From Streptomyces actinomycinicus (lineage in GTDB: Bacteria; Actinomycetota; Actinomycetes; Streptomycetales; Streptomycetaceae): a stretch of DNA of 64,000 nt. The translations under genes and the position numbers were made by a program. Below the pieces are notes generated by a model. It had not been told where the DNA came from, searched no databases, and saw only the letters and a list, made by a program, of their open reading frames with translations. Location: the NCBI RefSeq assembly GCF_016741775.1, contig NZ_JAERRK010000012.1:160108-224107 (forward strand). Reading direction: 5' to 3'. Shown in pieces: positions 53,055-62,884 of the stretch (within the stretch, counting starts at the first letter, position 1; the number at the start of each line of letters is the position of its first letter).

Positions 53055-54118
53055 CGGAACGTACACCGCGGCTGAGCAGGCTGCGCCGGATGGTGCCCGA
53101 GGCGCGGGCCGGCCGCCCGGCCGAGACCCGCGGAGGCCGGTCGCGGCGGCGCGGTGCCCAGCCGAAGGTCGTGGCGCTCGGCGGCGGCATGGGCCTGTCC
53201 GCGTCGCTCGCCGCGCTGCGCCGGATCACCGGCGACCTCACCGCCGTCGTCACCGTGGCCGACGACGGCGGCTCCAGCGGCCGGCTCCGCGACGAGCTGG
53301 GTGTGCTGCCGCCCGGCGACCTGCGCAAGGCGCTGGCCGCGCTCTGCGGCGACGACGACTGGGGCCAGACCTGGGCCCGGGTCATCCAGCACCGCTTCCA
53401 GTCCCAGGGCGATCTGCACGACCACGCGGTCGGCAATCTGCTGATCGTCGCCCTGTGGGAGCAGCTCGGTGATCATGTGCAGGCCCTGGACCTGGTCGGC
53501 AAGCTGCTCGGTGCGCACGGCCGGGTGCTGCCCATGTCGGCCGTACCGCTGGAGCTGCAGGCCCTGGTCAAGGGGCACGACCCGGAGCGCCCGGAGGAGG
53601 TGGACACGGTACGCGGGCAGGCCACCGTCGCCCTGACGCCCGGCGAGGTGCAGTCGGTGCATCTGGTGCCGCACGACCCGCCCTCCGTTCCGGAGGCCGT
53701 GGCGGCGGTGCTGGACGCGGACTGGGTGGTGCTCGGCCCCGGTTCCTGGTTCTCCTCGGTCATTCCGCACCTGCTCGTGCCCGAGCTGCTGGACGCCCTC
53801 ACGGAGACCAAGGCCCGCCGTGTGCTCTCCTTGAACCTGGCGCCCCAGCCGGGAGAAACCGAGGGCTTCTCCCCGCAGCGTCATTTGGAGGTTTTGGGGC
53901 GACACGCCCCTAAACTCGCCCTGGACGTGGTGCTCGCCGACGAGGCTGCCGTGCCCGACCGCGACTCGCTCACCGAGGCCGCCAAGCGGCTGGGAGCCGC
54001 GGTCGAGCTGGCCCCGGTGGCCCGGACCGACGGTTCTTCCCGGCACGACCCGGAGCTGTTGGCCGCCGCGTACGACCGTATTTTTCGGATGCATGGAAGG
54101 ATCGGCCCATGGCGATGA
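53051..54118 (+). CDS. yvcK: YvcK/CofD-like protein (gluconeogenesis factor)
   Basis: 355 residues, ATGA overlap with rapZ. A basic N-terminal extension leads to the YvcK core: VVALGGGMGLSASLAALRRI, TVADDGGSSGRLRDELGVLP, PGDLRKALAALCGDD and HDHAVGNLLIVALWEQLGDH; the C-terminal half has GPGSWFSSVIPHLLVPEL. YvcK binds UDP-GlcNAc and links carbon flux to cell-wall growth. Part of the conserved uvrC-rapZ-yvcK-whiA operon. Confidence 0.96.
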   Translation: MTERTPRLSRLRRMVPEARAGRPAETRGGRSRRRGAQPKVVALGGGMGLSASLAALRRITGDLTAVVTVADDGGSSGRLRDELGVLPPGDLRKALAALCGDDDWGQTWARVIQHRFQSQGDLHDHAVGNLLIVALWEQLGDHVQALDLVGKLLGAHGRVLPMSAVPLELQALVKGHDPERPEEVDTVRGQATVALTPGEVQSVHLVPHDPPSVPEAVAAVLDADWVVLGPGSWFSSVIPHLLVPELLDALTETKARRVLSLNLAPQPGETEGFSPQRHLEVLGRHAPKLALDVVLADEAAVPDRDSLTEAAKRLGAAVELAPVARTDGSSRHDPELLAAAYDRIFRMHGRIGPWR

Positions 54119-55098
54119 CGGCAGCGGTGAAGGACGAGATCTCCCGGCTCCCCGTCACCCGGACCTGCTGCAGGAAGGCGGAGGTCTCCGCCATTCTGCG
54201 GTTCGCCGGCGGCCTCCACCTGGTGAGCGGGCGCATCGTGATCGAGGCGGAACTGGACACCGCGATGGCGGCGCGCCGGCTCAAGCGGGACATCCTGGAG
54301 ATCTTCGGCCACAGCTCCGAGCTGATCGTGATGGCGCCCGGCGGACTGCGCCGCGGCTCGCGGTACGTCGTCCGGGTCGTCGCGGGCGGTGACCAGCTGG
54401 CCCGGCAGACGGGGCTGGTCGACGGCCGGGGCCGCCCGATCCGCGGTCTGCCCCCGCAGGTGGTCTCGGGGGCCACCTGTGACGCTGAGGCGGCCTGGCG
54501 CGGTGCCTTCCTGGCGCACGGCTCGCTGACGGAGCCCGGCCGCTCCTCCTCACTCGAGGTGACCTGCCCGGGCCCGGAGGCGGCGCTCGCGCTGGTCGGC
54601 GCGGCCCGCAGGCTGTCGATCGCCGCGAAGGCCCGCGAGGTGCGCAGTGTCGACCGGGTCGTCGTCCGGGACGGTGACGCGATCGGCGCCCTGCTCACCC
54701 GGCTGGGTGCGCACGAGTCGGTGCTGGCCTGGGAGGAGCGCCGGATGCGCCGCGAGGTGCGGGCCACGGCCAACCGGCTCGCCAACTTCGACGACGCCAA
54801 CCTGCGCCGTTCGGCCCGTGCCGCCGTGGCCGCGGGGGCACGGGTCCAGCGTGCCCTGGAGATCCTGGGCGACGAGGTTCCCGAGCACCTCGCCGCCGCC
54901 GGCCGGCTGCGGATGGAGCACAAGCAGGCCTCCCTGGAGGAGCTGGGAGCGCTCGCCGACCCGCCGCTGACGAAGGACGCGGTCGCCGGCCGGATCCGCC
55001 GTCTGCTGGCGATGGCCGACAAGCGTGCCACCGACCTGGGCATTCCGGGCACGGAGGCCAACCTCTCCGAGGAACTCGCGGACAACCTGGCCGGCTGA
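54109..55098 (+). CDS. whiA: Sporulation transcription factor WhiA
   Basis: 329 residues. The N-terminal LAGLIDADG-derived domain (TCCRKAEVSAILRFAGGLHL, RAAFLAHGSLTEPG-like WRGAFLAHGSLTEPGRSS) lacks nuclease acids. The C-terminal HTH binds DNA (MEHKQASLEELGALADPPLT, AVAGRIRRLLAMADKRATDL). It is a master regulator of sporulation septation acting with WhiB. ATG 54109, inside yvcK, has GGAAGGA 8 nt upstream; ATG 54115 (ATGA overlap) is possible. It is the last operon gene, followed by hairpins. Confidence 0.97.
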   Translation: MAMTAAVKDEISRLPVTRTCCRKAEVSAILRFAGGLHLVSGRIVIEAELDTAMAARRLKRDILEIFGHSSELIVMAPGGLRRGSRYVVRVVAGGDQLARQTGLVDGRGRPIRGLPPQVVSGATCDAEAAWRGAFLAHGSLTEPGRSSSLEVTCPGPEAALALVGAARRLSIAAKAREVRSVDRVVVRDGDAIGALLTRLGAHESVLAWEERRMRREVRATANRLANFDDANLRRSARAAVAAGARVQRALEILGDEVPEHLAAAGRLRMEHKQASLEELGALADPPLTKDAVAGRIRRLLAMADKRATDLGIPGTEANLSEELADNLAG

Positions 55099-55121
55099 TC
55101 TGGTCCGGCCAACTCCCGGTC

Positions 55122-55196
55122 GCCGACGGGTACTTGAACCCGTCGGCACCGGGATCGCACACCCGTTTCAGGCCTCGCTCGTGTGGCCGTGAGGCC
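55122..55196 (+). terminator. Two hairpins after whiA
   Basis: GCCGACGGG-8 nt-CCCGTCGGC (55122-55147) is a perfect 9-bp stem. GGCCTC...GAGGCC (55171-55196) follows, before CTCTT. No long U-tract, as is normal for GC-rich terminators. The M14 gene's promoter must lie between here and 55272. Confidence 0.6.
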
Positions 55197-55272
55197 CTCT
55201 TGACTCGATCATGAAGTGACATGAGCCTGGCAACCTGTTCGCCGCTGTGGCGGACCACCGCTAGGGGGGTTC

Positions 55273-58227
55273 ATGAGACACAGAGCGAGATCGATCCTCG
55301 CTGTCGGCGCGCTTCTCATCGGCGGAGCGAGCCTTGCACCCACAGCCCAGGCACAGAGCGGTAGTCCGGGAAAGCCCGACCCGGACGAGGTCAAGGTCTT
55401 CCGCGCCGACGTCACCAAGAAGCAGGTACCCCTCCTGCTCAAGGCCGGTCAGGACGGCCAGGAACTCAGTGAGCAGGTGAGCGGGAACGGCCGCACCGAG
55501 GTGGAGGTCTACCTCACCGACAAGCAGGCCGCCCACCTGCGCGAGCAGGGCGTCGACCTCACCGAGCACACCGTCCCCGCGAAGGCGGCGGCGCGCGCCG
55601 AGGACGCCGCCCAGGGCGTCTTCCGCCCGTACAGCGGGAGCGGCGGGCTCAAGGAGGAGATCCTCCGGACCGCCCAGGCCCACCCCGGTCTCACCAAGGT
55701 CGAGTCCATCGGCCGGACGATCAAGGGCCAGGACATCCTCGCGCTCAAACTGACCAGGAACGCGAAGAAGTCGAAGGACGGTTCCAAGCCGTCCGTGCTG
55801 TACATGTCGAACCAGCACGCGCGCGAGTGGATCACCCCCGAGATGACGCGCCGGCTGATGCACTACTACCTGGACCACTACAAGAGCGACCGGCGGATCA
55901 AGAAGCTCGTCGACTCGACGGAGCTGTGGTTCGTCCTCTCGGCCAACCCGGACGGATACGACTACACCTTCCAGGACCCCGCCAACCGCCTCTGGCGCAA
56001 GAACCTGCGGGACGTCAACGGGGACGGTGTCATCAGTACGGGTGACGGCGTCGACCTCAACCGCAACTTCGGCTACAAGTGGGGCTACGACGACGAGGGT
56101 TCGTCCCCGAACCCCACCAGCCAGACCTACCGGGGCGCCGGCCCCGGCTCCGAGCCCGAGACCAAGGCACTCGACGCCTTCGAGAAACGCGTGGGCTTCA
56201 CCTACGGCATCAACTACCACTCCGCCGCCGAACTCCTGCTCTACGGCGTCGGCTGGCAGGTGGCCACACCGACCCCGGACGACGTCCTCTACAAGGCGCT
56301 CGCCGGCACCCCGGACAACCCCGCCGTCCCCGGCTACCGTTCGCAGCTCTCCTCGGAGCTGTACACCACCAACGGCGAGGCCGACGGCCACGCGTCGAAC
56401 GTCAACGGCATGGCGATGTTCACCCCGGAGATGTCGACCTGCCAGACCGCCTCGGACATCGACCCGGACGACGCCTGGAACCGCCGGGACTGCCAGTCGG
56501 TCTTCAACTTCCCCGACGACGAGAAACTGATCCAGCAGGAGTTCGCCAAGAACGTCCCGTTCGCGCTCTCCGTCGCCGAGACCGCCGCCCATCCCGACAA
56601 GCCGGTCTCCCCGGTGGGCCTGGACGCCGCGGACTTCACCCCGGCGGCGTTCTCCACCTCCTACTCCCGGGGCGCGGACCAGGAGGTCGCCGTCGTCGTC
56701 CGCAAGGCGGTCCGGGACAAGGAACTCAAGTACCGCGTCAACGGCGGCCGTACGCTCGACCAGACACTGAAGCCCTGGCGGGGCGGTAGGACCTACGGCG
56801 GCGAGGACGACCTCTACTTCGACGAGTACCGGGCCGAGGTGCAGGACGGCGAGCCGGGCGACAAGGTCGAGGTGTGGTTCACCGGCGAGACCAGGAACGG
56901 GAAGAAGGTCTCCAGCACCCACTTCACCTACACCGTCGCCGAGCGGCCGAAGGCGGACACCCTCGTGGTCGCCGAGGAGGGCACGACCGCCACGCAGGCG
57001 CAGACGTACGTGGACGCACTGAAGGCGGCCGGGCACAGGGCGCTGGTGTGGGACGTGGCCGCGCAGGGCGCACCGGACGCGCTCGGCGTGCTCCGGCACT
57101 TCCGGACGGTGGTCCACTACTCCGGCGCGAAGGGCCCCGCCAACCCCACCCAGCTCCAGCTGCGCGCCTACCTCAACGAGGGCGGCCGGCTGGTCGAGGC
57201 CGGCGAGCTGGCCGGCGGCAGCGTCGACCTCGGCGACGGCACGCCGTCCGACGACTTCAGCCAGTACTACCTGGGCGCCTACAGCCGTACGTCGACCAAG
57301 GGAGCCACCGGCTTCACCGGCACCGGCGCCCTCGACGGAGTCACCGGCGCCCTCGGTGACGCGCCGGGCAACCCGCTCGACAAGGCCGGTACCTACGGCG
57401 TCACCTCCGACGAACTGCCGGTCTCCACGTACCCGCAGTTCAAGAGCGCGGGCGCGGGCACGTTCGCAGGCACCGTCAGCCCTTACGGGCCGTACGCGGG
57501 CGCGTCGATGGCCGCCGCCGTGCACACCGACGACGCCTACAAGCGTCTCACCCGCACCATCGACCTCACGGGTGTCACGGCGGCCCAGCAGCCGGCGCTC
57601 AGCACCCGGCTGTTGTGGGACACCGAGCCCGGCTACGACCACGCGGTGGTCGAGGCGCACAGCGTGGGCGGTGACGACTGGACGACGCTGCCCGAGGCCG
57701 GAGGTGCCACGAGCACGGCCGTCCCGGAGGAGTGCGGGGCCGGGTTCCTGATCGGTGAGCACCCGTGGCTGAAGCACTACCTGACGCTCGCGGACAACGC
57801 CTGCACCGCCACCGGTACCACCGGCGCGTGGAACAGCCTCACCGGCAGCTCCAGCGGCTGGCAGCAGGTGAGCTTCGACCTGAGCGCGTACGCCGGAAGG
57901 TCCGTCGAGGTCTCGATCAGCTACGTCACCGACCCCGGCAGCGGCGGACACGGTGTCCTCGCCGACGACGCCTCGCTGACGCTCGGCGGCACGGCGAAGG
58001 AGACCGAGGGCTTCGAGTCGTCGCTCGGTGCCTGGAAGGCGGCCGGACCGCCGGCCGGCAGCCCGGCCGTGCTCAAGGACTGGACGCGCACCGGGACCCT
58101 GTTCCGGACGTTCGGAGCGGTCGCCACGGACGACACCGTGCTGTTCGGGTTCGGCCTGGAGCAGGTGCCGTCGGCGGCCGATCGGGCGGCCTTGCTGAGG
58201 AAGGCGTTCGGCTCGCTCGACAGGTGA
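55273..58227 (+). CDS. Secreted M14 zinc carboxypeptidase with immune-inhibitor-A-like C-terminal module
   Basis: 984 residues from ATG 55273. Signal peptide MRHRARSILAVGALLIGGAS...AQA. Residues about 110-430 are the M14 catalytic domain: zinc ligands in SNQHAREWITPEM and GINYHSAAELLLYG, substrate-binding VDLNRNFGYKW, catalytic Glu in AMFTPEMSTCQ. The region from about 480 on includes beta-sandwich segments and the jelly-roll-like part LLWDTEPGYDHAVVEAHSVG, GWQQVSFDLSAYAGRSVEVS. It cleaves C-terminal residues from extracellular peptides. AGGGGGG site lies 3 nt before ATG. Confidence 0.92.
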   Translation: MRHRARSILAVGALLIGGASLAPTAQAQSGSPGKPDPDEVKVFRADVTKKQVPLLLKAGQDGQELSEQVSGNGRTEVEVYLTDKQAAHLREQGVDLTEHTVPAKAAARAEDAAQGVFRPYSGSGGLKEEILRTAQAHPGLTKVESIGRTIKGQDILALKLTRNAKKSKDGSKPSVLYMSNQHAREWITPEMTRRLMHYYLDHYKSDRRIKKLVDSTELWFVLSANPDGYDYTFQDPANRLWRKNLRDVNGDGVISTGDGVDLNRNFGYKWGYDDEGSSPNPTSQTYRGAGPGSEPETKALDAFEKRVGFTYGINYHSAAELLLYGVGWQVATPTPDDVLYKALAGTPDNPAVPGYRSQLSSELYTTNGEADGHASNVNGMAMFTPEMSTCQTASDIDPDDAWNRRDCQSVFNFPDDEKLIQQEFAKNVPFALSVAETAAHPDKPVSPVGLDAADFTPAAFSTSYSRGADQEVAVVVRKAVRDKELKYRVNGGRTLDQTLKPWRGGRTYGGEDDLYFDEYRAEVQDGEPGDKVEVWFTGETRNGKKVSSTHFTYTVAERPKADTLVVAEEGTTATQAQTYVDALKAAGHRALVWDVAAQGAPDALGVLRHFRTVVHYSGAKGPANPTQLQLRAYLNEGGRLVEAGELAGGSVDLGDGTPSDDFSQYYLGAYSRTSTKGATGFTGTGALDGVTGALGDAPGNPLDKAGTYGVTSDELPVSTYPQFKSAGAGTFAGTVSPYGPYAGASMAAAVHTDDAYKRLTRTIDLTGVTAAQQPALSTRLLWDTEPGYDHAVVEAHSVGGDDWTTLPEAGGATSTAVPEECGAGFLIGEHPWLKHYLTLADNACTATGTTGAWNSLTGSSSGWQQVSFDLSAYAGRSVEVSISYVTDPGSGGHGVLADDASLTLGGTAKETEGFESSLGAWKAAGPPAGSPAVLKDWTRTGTLFRTFGAVATDDTVLFGFGLEQVPSAADRAALLRKAFGSLDR

Positions 58228-58364
58228 GCGGAACCCCCTCTCAAGGGTGCAGAAATGGGGCGGTCGACAGGTGAGCCGACCCGCTCACGAACGAGTGACA
58301 ACGGCGTCAATAAGGGGCCGCAATACGTAACAAATACGGCTGAAGCCACTGTCGATCCCTGGTG

Positions 58365-58392
58365 GTCCGTACCCCTACTGACGGGTACGGAC
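58365..58392 (+). promoter_or_regulatory. Hairpin/inverted repeat in the gap upstream region
   Basis: A perfect 10-bp inverted repeat GTCCGTACCC-8 nt-GGGTACGGAC, 132 bp before the gap start. It may be a regulator operator or a leader/terminator structure. TAGGGT at 58445-58450 could be the gap -10 element. The rest of 58228-58524 shows no gene. Confidence 0.55.
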
Positions 58393-58524
58393 TGCCTGCC
58401 CTTGTATGCGGCATCTCGATGTCACTCAGGGGCCCTCAGAGAGGTAGGGTCGGTGGTGGTCGGGGACATCCCAAACAGAGCTCGCCGGCACCGCATGGCC
58501 GGCTACCAACGAGGAGATCGGTTC

Positions 58525-59532
<1,008 letters not shown>

Positions 59533-59570
59533 TCGCCGAAGATCGCAGCAGCAGGACCTCGAAGTGAGAG

Positions 59571-59610
59571 CAGGGCTCGGCCAGCGCACCGGCGCGCTGG
59601 CCGGGCCCTG
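59571..59610 (+). terminator. Strong hairpin between gap and pgk
   Basis: CAGGGC-TC-GGCCAGCGC ... GCGCTGGCC-GG-GCCCTG: 15 paired bases with a small internal loop and a short terminal loop. It may terminate or process the gap transcript. TACGAT at 59635-59640 may be a pgk -10 element. Confidence 0.65.
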
Positions 59611-59676
59611 TCTCGCGTACGGATCACGCCCTCATACGATCAGGGGCATCAAGAGCCCTCCTCAGGAGTCCACTCA

Positions 59677-60888
59677 ATGAAGACGATCGACGAACTTCTC
59701 GCCGACGGCGTGAGCGGCAAGCGGGTCTTCGTCCGCGCCGACCTCAACGTGCCGCTGGCCGACGGGACGATCACCGACGACGGCCGTATCCGTGCCGTCC
59801 TGCCCACCGTCAAGGCCCTCGCCGACGCGGGCGCCAAGGTGGTCGTCGCCTCGCACCTGGGCCGCCCCAAGGGCGCCCCGGACCCCGCCTTCTCGCTGCT
59901 CCCCGCCGCCGAGCGCCTCGGTGAACTGCTCGGTGCCCCGGTCGCCTTCGCCGAGGACACCGTCGGCCCCGCCGCCCACGACGCCGTCGACGGCCTCCAG
60001 CCCGGCCAGGTCGCGGTCATCGAGAACCTGCGCTTCAACCCGGGCGAGACCTCCAAGGACGACCAGGAGCGGGCCGAGTTCGCCGACCGGCTGGCCGCGC
60101 TCGCCGACGTCTACGTCGGCGACGGCTTCGGCGCCGTGCACCGCAAGCACGCCTCCGTGTACGACCTGCCGAAGCGGCTGCCCCACTACGCCGGACACCT
60201 CATCGCCACCGAGGTCGGCGTCCTGAAGAAGCTCACCGAGGACGTCAAGCGCCCCTATGTGGTCGCGCTCGGCGGCGCCAAGGTCTCCGACAAGCTCGCC
60301 GTCATCGACCAGCTCCTCGGCAAGGCCGACCGGCTGCTCATCGGCGGCGGCATGGCCTACACCTTCCTCAAGGCCAAGGGCTACGAGGTCGGCATCTCCC
60401 TCCTGCAGGAGGACCAGGTCCCGGCCGTCACGGAGTACATGCAGCGCGCCGAGAAGCAGGGCGTCGAGCTGCTGCTGCCCGTCGACGTCCTCGTCTCGCC
60501 GGAGTTCCCTGACCTGAAGACGAAGGCCCCGGCCAACCCCACGACCGTCGACGCGGACAAGATCCCCGCCGACCAGGAGGGCCTGGACATCGGCCCGAAG
60601 ACCCGAGAGCTCTACGCCTCGAAGCTCGCCGACGCCTCGACCGTCTTCTGGAACGGTCCCATGGGCGTCTTCGAGCACCCCGACTACGCCGAGGGCACCA
60701 AGGCGGTCGCCCAGGCACTCGTCGACGCGAACGGCTTCACCGTCGTCGGTGGCGGCGACTCCGCCGCGGCCGTGCGTACGCTCGGCTTCGACGAGAACGC
60801 ATTCGGCCACATCTCGACCGGTGGCGGCGCCTCCCTCGAATACCTCGAGGGCAAGACGCTCCCCGGCCTCGCCGCACTGGAGGACTGA
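59677..60888 (+). CDS. pgk: Phosphoglycerate kinase
   Basis: 403 residues from ATG 59677 with AGGAG 8 nt upstream. Signature VFVRADLNVPLADG, HLGRPKGAPD, the 3-PGA-binding ENLRFNPGE, VALGGAKVSDKLAVIDQLL and the C-terminal nucleotide loop VVGGGDSAAAVRTLG. Transfers phosphate from 1,3-bisphosphoglycerate to ADP. Followed after 3 bp by tpiA, so cotranscription is certain enough; the gap-pgk gap contains a hairpin. Confidence 0.98.
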   Translation: MKTIDELLADGVSGKRVFVRADLNVPLADGTITDDGRIRAVLPTVKALADAGAKVVVASHLGRPKGAPDPAFSLLPAAERLGELLGAPVAFAEDTVGPAAHDAVDGLQPGQVAVIENLRFNPGETSKDDQERAEFADRLAALADVYVGDGFGAVHRKHASVYDLPKRLPHYAGHLIATEVGVLKKLTEDVKRPYVVALGGAKVSDKLAVIDQLLGKADRLLIGGGMAYTFLKAKGYEVGISLLQEDQVPAVTEYMQRAEKQGVELLLPVDVLVSPEFPDLKTKAPANPTTVDADKIPADQEGLDIGPKTRELYASKLADASTVFWNGPMGVFEHPDYAEGTKAVAQALVDANGFTVVGGGDSAAAVRTLGFDENAFGHISTGGGASLEYLEGKTLPGLAALED

Positions 60889-60891
60889 CCC

Positions 60892-61668
60892 TTGAGCACC
60901 CGCACGCCGCTGATGGCGGGCAACTGGAAGATGAACCTCAACCACCTCGAGGCCATCGCGCACGTCCAGAAACTCGCCTTCGCCCTGGCCGACAAGGACT
61001 ACGAGGCCGTCGAGGTCGCCGTCCTGCCGCCCTTCACCGACCTGCGCTCCGTGCAGACCCTGGTCGACGGCGACAAGCTCAAGATCAAGTACGGTGCCCA
61101 GGACATCTCGCAGCACGACTCCGGTGCCTACACCGGCGAGATCTCGGGCCCCATGCTGGCCAAGCTGAAGTGCACGTACGTGGTCATCGGCCACTCCGAG
61201 CGCCGGCAGTACCACAGCGAGACCGACGAGCAGGTCAACGCCAAGGTCAAGGCCGCCTACAAGCACGGCCTGACCCCGATCCTGTGCGTCGGCGAGGAGC
61301 TGGACGTCCGCGAGGCGGGCAATCACGTCGCCCACACCCTCGCCCAGGTCGAGGGCGGTCTGAAGGACCTCCCGGCCGAGCAGGCCGAGACCGTCGTGAT
61401 CGCCTACGAGCCCGTGTGGGCCATCGGCACCGGCAAGGTCTGCGGCGCCGGGGAGGCGCAGGAGGTCTGCGCCGCGATCCGCGCCAAGATCGCCGAGCTG
61501 TACTCGCAGGACGTGGCCGACAAGGTCCGCATCCAGTACGGCGGCTCGGTGAAGTCGGGCAACGTCGCCGAGATCATGGCGCAGGCCGACATCGACGGCG
61601 CCCTGGTCGGCGGTGCCTCGCTGGACGCGGACGACTTCGTCAAGATCGTGCGCTTCCGCGATCAGTGA
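60892..61668 (+). CDS. tpiA: Triosephosphate isomerase
   Basis: 258 residues from TTG 60892, the rare start supported by GGAGG 8 nt upstream in the end of pgk. MAGNWKMNLNHLEA holds the catalytic Lys, GHSERRQYH the His, and AYEPVWAIGTGK the Glu; IQYGGSVKSGNVAEIM ends the phosphate-binding face. Interconverts DHAP and glyceraldehyde 3-phosphate. The TTG start may keep its translation below that of pgk (inference). Confidence 0.97.
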   Translation: MSTRTPLMAGNWKMNLNHLEAIAHVQKLAFALADKDYEAVEVAVLPPFTDLRSVQTLVDGDKLKIKYGAQDISQHDSGAYTGEISGPMLAKLKCTYVVIGHSERRQYHSETDEQVNAKVKAAYKHGLTPILCVGEELDVREAGNHVAHTLAQVEGGLKDLPAEQAETVVIAYEPVWAIGTGKVCGAGEAQEVCAAIRAKIAELYSQDVADKVRIQYGGSVKSGNVAEIMAQADIDGALVGGASLDADDFVKIVRFRDQ

Positions 61669-61712
61669 ACCGGCTGTGAGTAGGCGGTAGCGGCGATACG
61701 TCGTACCCTTGC

Positions 61713-61740
61713 GGGGGCACAGCCGAGACGCTGTGCCCCC
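61713..61740 (+). terminator. Hairpin terminator after tpiA
   Basis: GGGGGCACAGC-6 nt-GCTGTGCCCCC, a perfect 11-bp stem ending 35 bp before the secG start. There is no U-tract, but it is the only structure ending the glycolytic operon. It could also act as attenuator for secG. Confidence 0.7.
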
Positions 61741-61775
61741 GTCGTCCATCCGAATCCGAGGAAGTTGGTCCAGCC

Positions 61776-62012
61776 GTGGTTTTGGGGTTCTCGATCGCCC
61801 TGATCGTCTTCAGCCTGCTGCTGATGCTGCTGGTGCTGATGCACAAGGGAAAGGGCGGCGGCCTCTCCGACATGTTCGGTGGCGGCATGCAGTCCTCCGT
61901 CGGCGGCTCCTCGGTCGCCGAGCGCAACCTGGACCGGATCACCATCGTGATCGGCCTGCTGTGGTTCGCGTGCATCATCGCCCTCGGCATCCTGATGAAG
62001 TCGAACAGCTGA
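61776..62012 (+). CDS. secG: Preprotein translocase subunit SecG
   Basis: 78 residues from GTG 61776 with GAGGAAG 9-14 nt upstream. Two membrane helices (LGFSIALIVFSLLLMLLVLM and ITIVIGLLWFACIIALGILM) separated by the Gly-rich SecG loop HKGKGGGLSDMFGGGMQSSV. It is the accessory subunit of the SecYEG channel. Downstream of tpiA, as in many actinobacteria. Confidence 0.95.
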   Translation: MVLGFSIALIVFSLLLMLLVLMHKGKGGGLSDMFGGGMQSSVGGSSVAERNLDRITIVIGLLWFACIIALGILMKSNS

Positions 62013-62224
62013 CGCGCGAACAGCACATCACGCATATTCCGCATGTAAAGCCCCATGTTCGGTACGCGCCGGTGAGCGCGGCCTATCATGGGGCTTGCGT
62101 CTGGGAATGGGGCCCGGTAACTCCAATCACTGGACGCGCGTTGGGCCTTACGTAGACTGAGGCGCTCGCAGCGAAGCGAAACGCCGACTCGCTTTGCGGC
62201 ACCATCACGCAGGGAGTTACGACC

Positions 62225-62560
62225 GTGGCAAGTGGCAACGCGATCCGAGGAAGCCGGGTCGGGGCGGGGCCGATGGGCGAGGCCGAGCGCGGCGAGTCCG
62301 CGCCGCGTCTGCGCATCTCCTTCTGGTGCTCCAACGGGCACGAGACGCAGCCCAGCTTCGCCAGCGACGCGCAGGTTCCCGACACCTGGGACTGCCCGCG
62401 CTGCGGCTTCCCGGCCGGTCAGGACCGGGACAATCCGCCGGACCCGCCGCGCACCGAGCCGTACAAGACGCACCTCGCGTACGTACGGGAGCGGCGCAGC
62501 GACGCGGACGGCGAGGCGATCCTCGCCGAGGCGCTCGCCAAACTGCGCGGCGAAATCTAG
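62225..62560 (+). CDS. RbpA-family RNA polymerase-binding protein (RbpB-like paralogue)
   Basis: 111 residues from GTG 62225 (GGGAG 8 nt upstream). The N-terminal IRGSRVGA motif, a zinc-binding core with C35, H39 (FWCSNGHE) and C57/C60 (DCPRCG), and the C-terminal sigma-binding helix region THLAYVRERRSDADGEAILA match RbpA. The sequence differs from the principal Streptomyces RbpA (THWDMLMERR-type helix) that I recall, so this is probably the second copy. TGGACG-N16-TAGACT near 62135-62158 is a possible promoter. Confidence 0.85.
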   Translation: MASGNAIRGSRVGAGPMGEAERGESAPRLRISFWCSNGHETQPSFASDAQVPDTWDCPRCGFPAGQDRDNPPDPPRTEPYKTHLAYVRERRSDADGEAILAEALAKLRGEI

Positions 62561-62884
62561 GACTTCTCACCGGCCGGGTGCCCGAGGGCGCCTGGCCGGA
62601 GCCGTATCCGCCCGCCCGGGCCCGGCCGACGGCCGGTGGCACCCCGGCGTGCCGGCTTCGGGTGGTCGTGGAGCGCCGACACGCCACCCCCGATGCAGCA
62701 ATGCGCCCCCGCCGGCGTACCCGGCCGGGTTCGCGCTGTCCGTCACCGCGTTGACACCGGAGCGCCCGCCGGACGTACGTCTTGTTGCCCGCGGCGACAG
62801 CGTCTCGACCGCTTCCCCGCGTGCTGATCAATTAGGTTGGGAACGGCAGCGGGACAGGCGCACGAAAGAAGGCTGAAGTCGGAA
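62561..62884. other. 324-bp intergenic region upstream of pgi
   Basis: No credible gene. TTGACA at 62751-62756 is a strong -35-like hexamer, but the nearest -10-like word (TACGTC) is 19 nt on. GAAAGAAGG near 62865-62873 is a loose ribosome binding site for pgi. Confidence 0.4.

Noticed and set aside
62104..62145. GGGAAT...GTT considered as a SigR promoter of the RbpA-family gene
   Set aside because: Spacing between GGAAT and GTT is about 31 nt instead of the expected 18-19.
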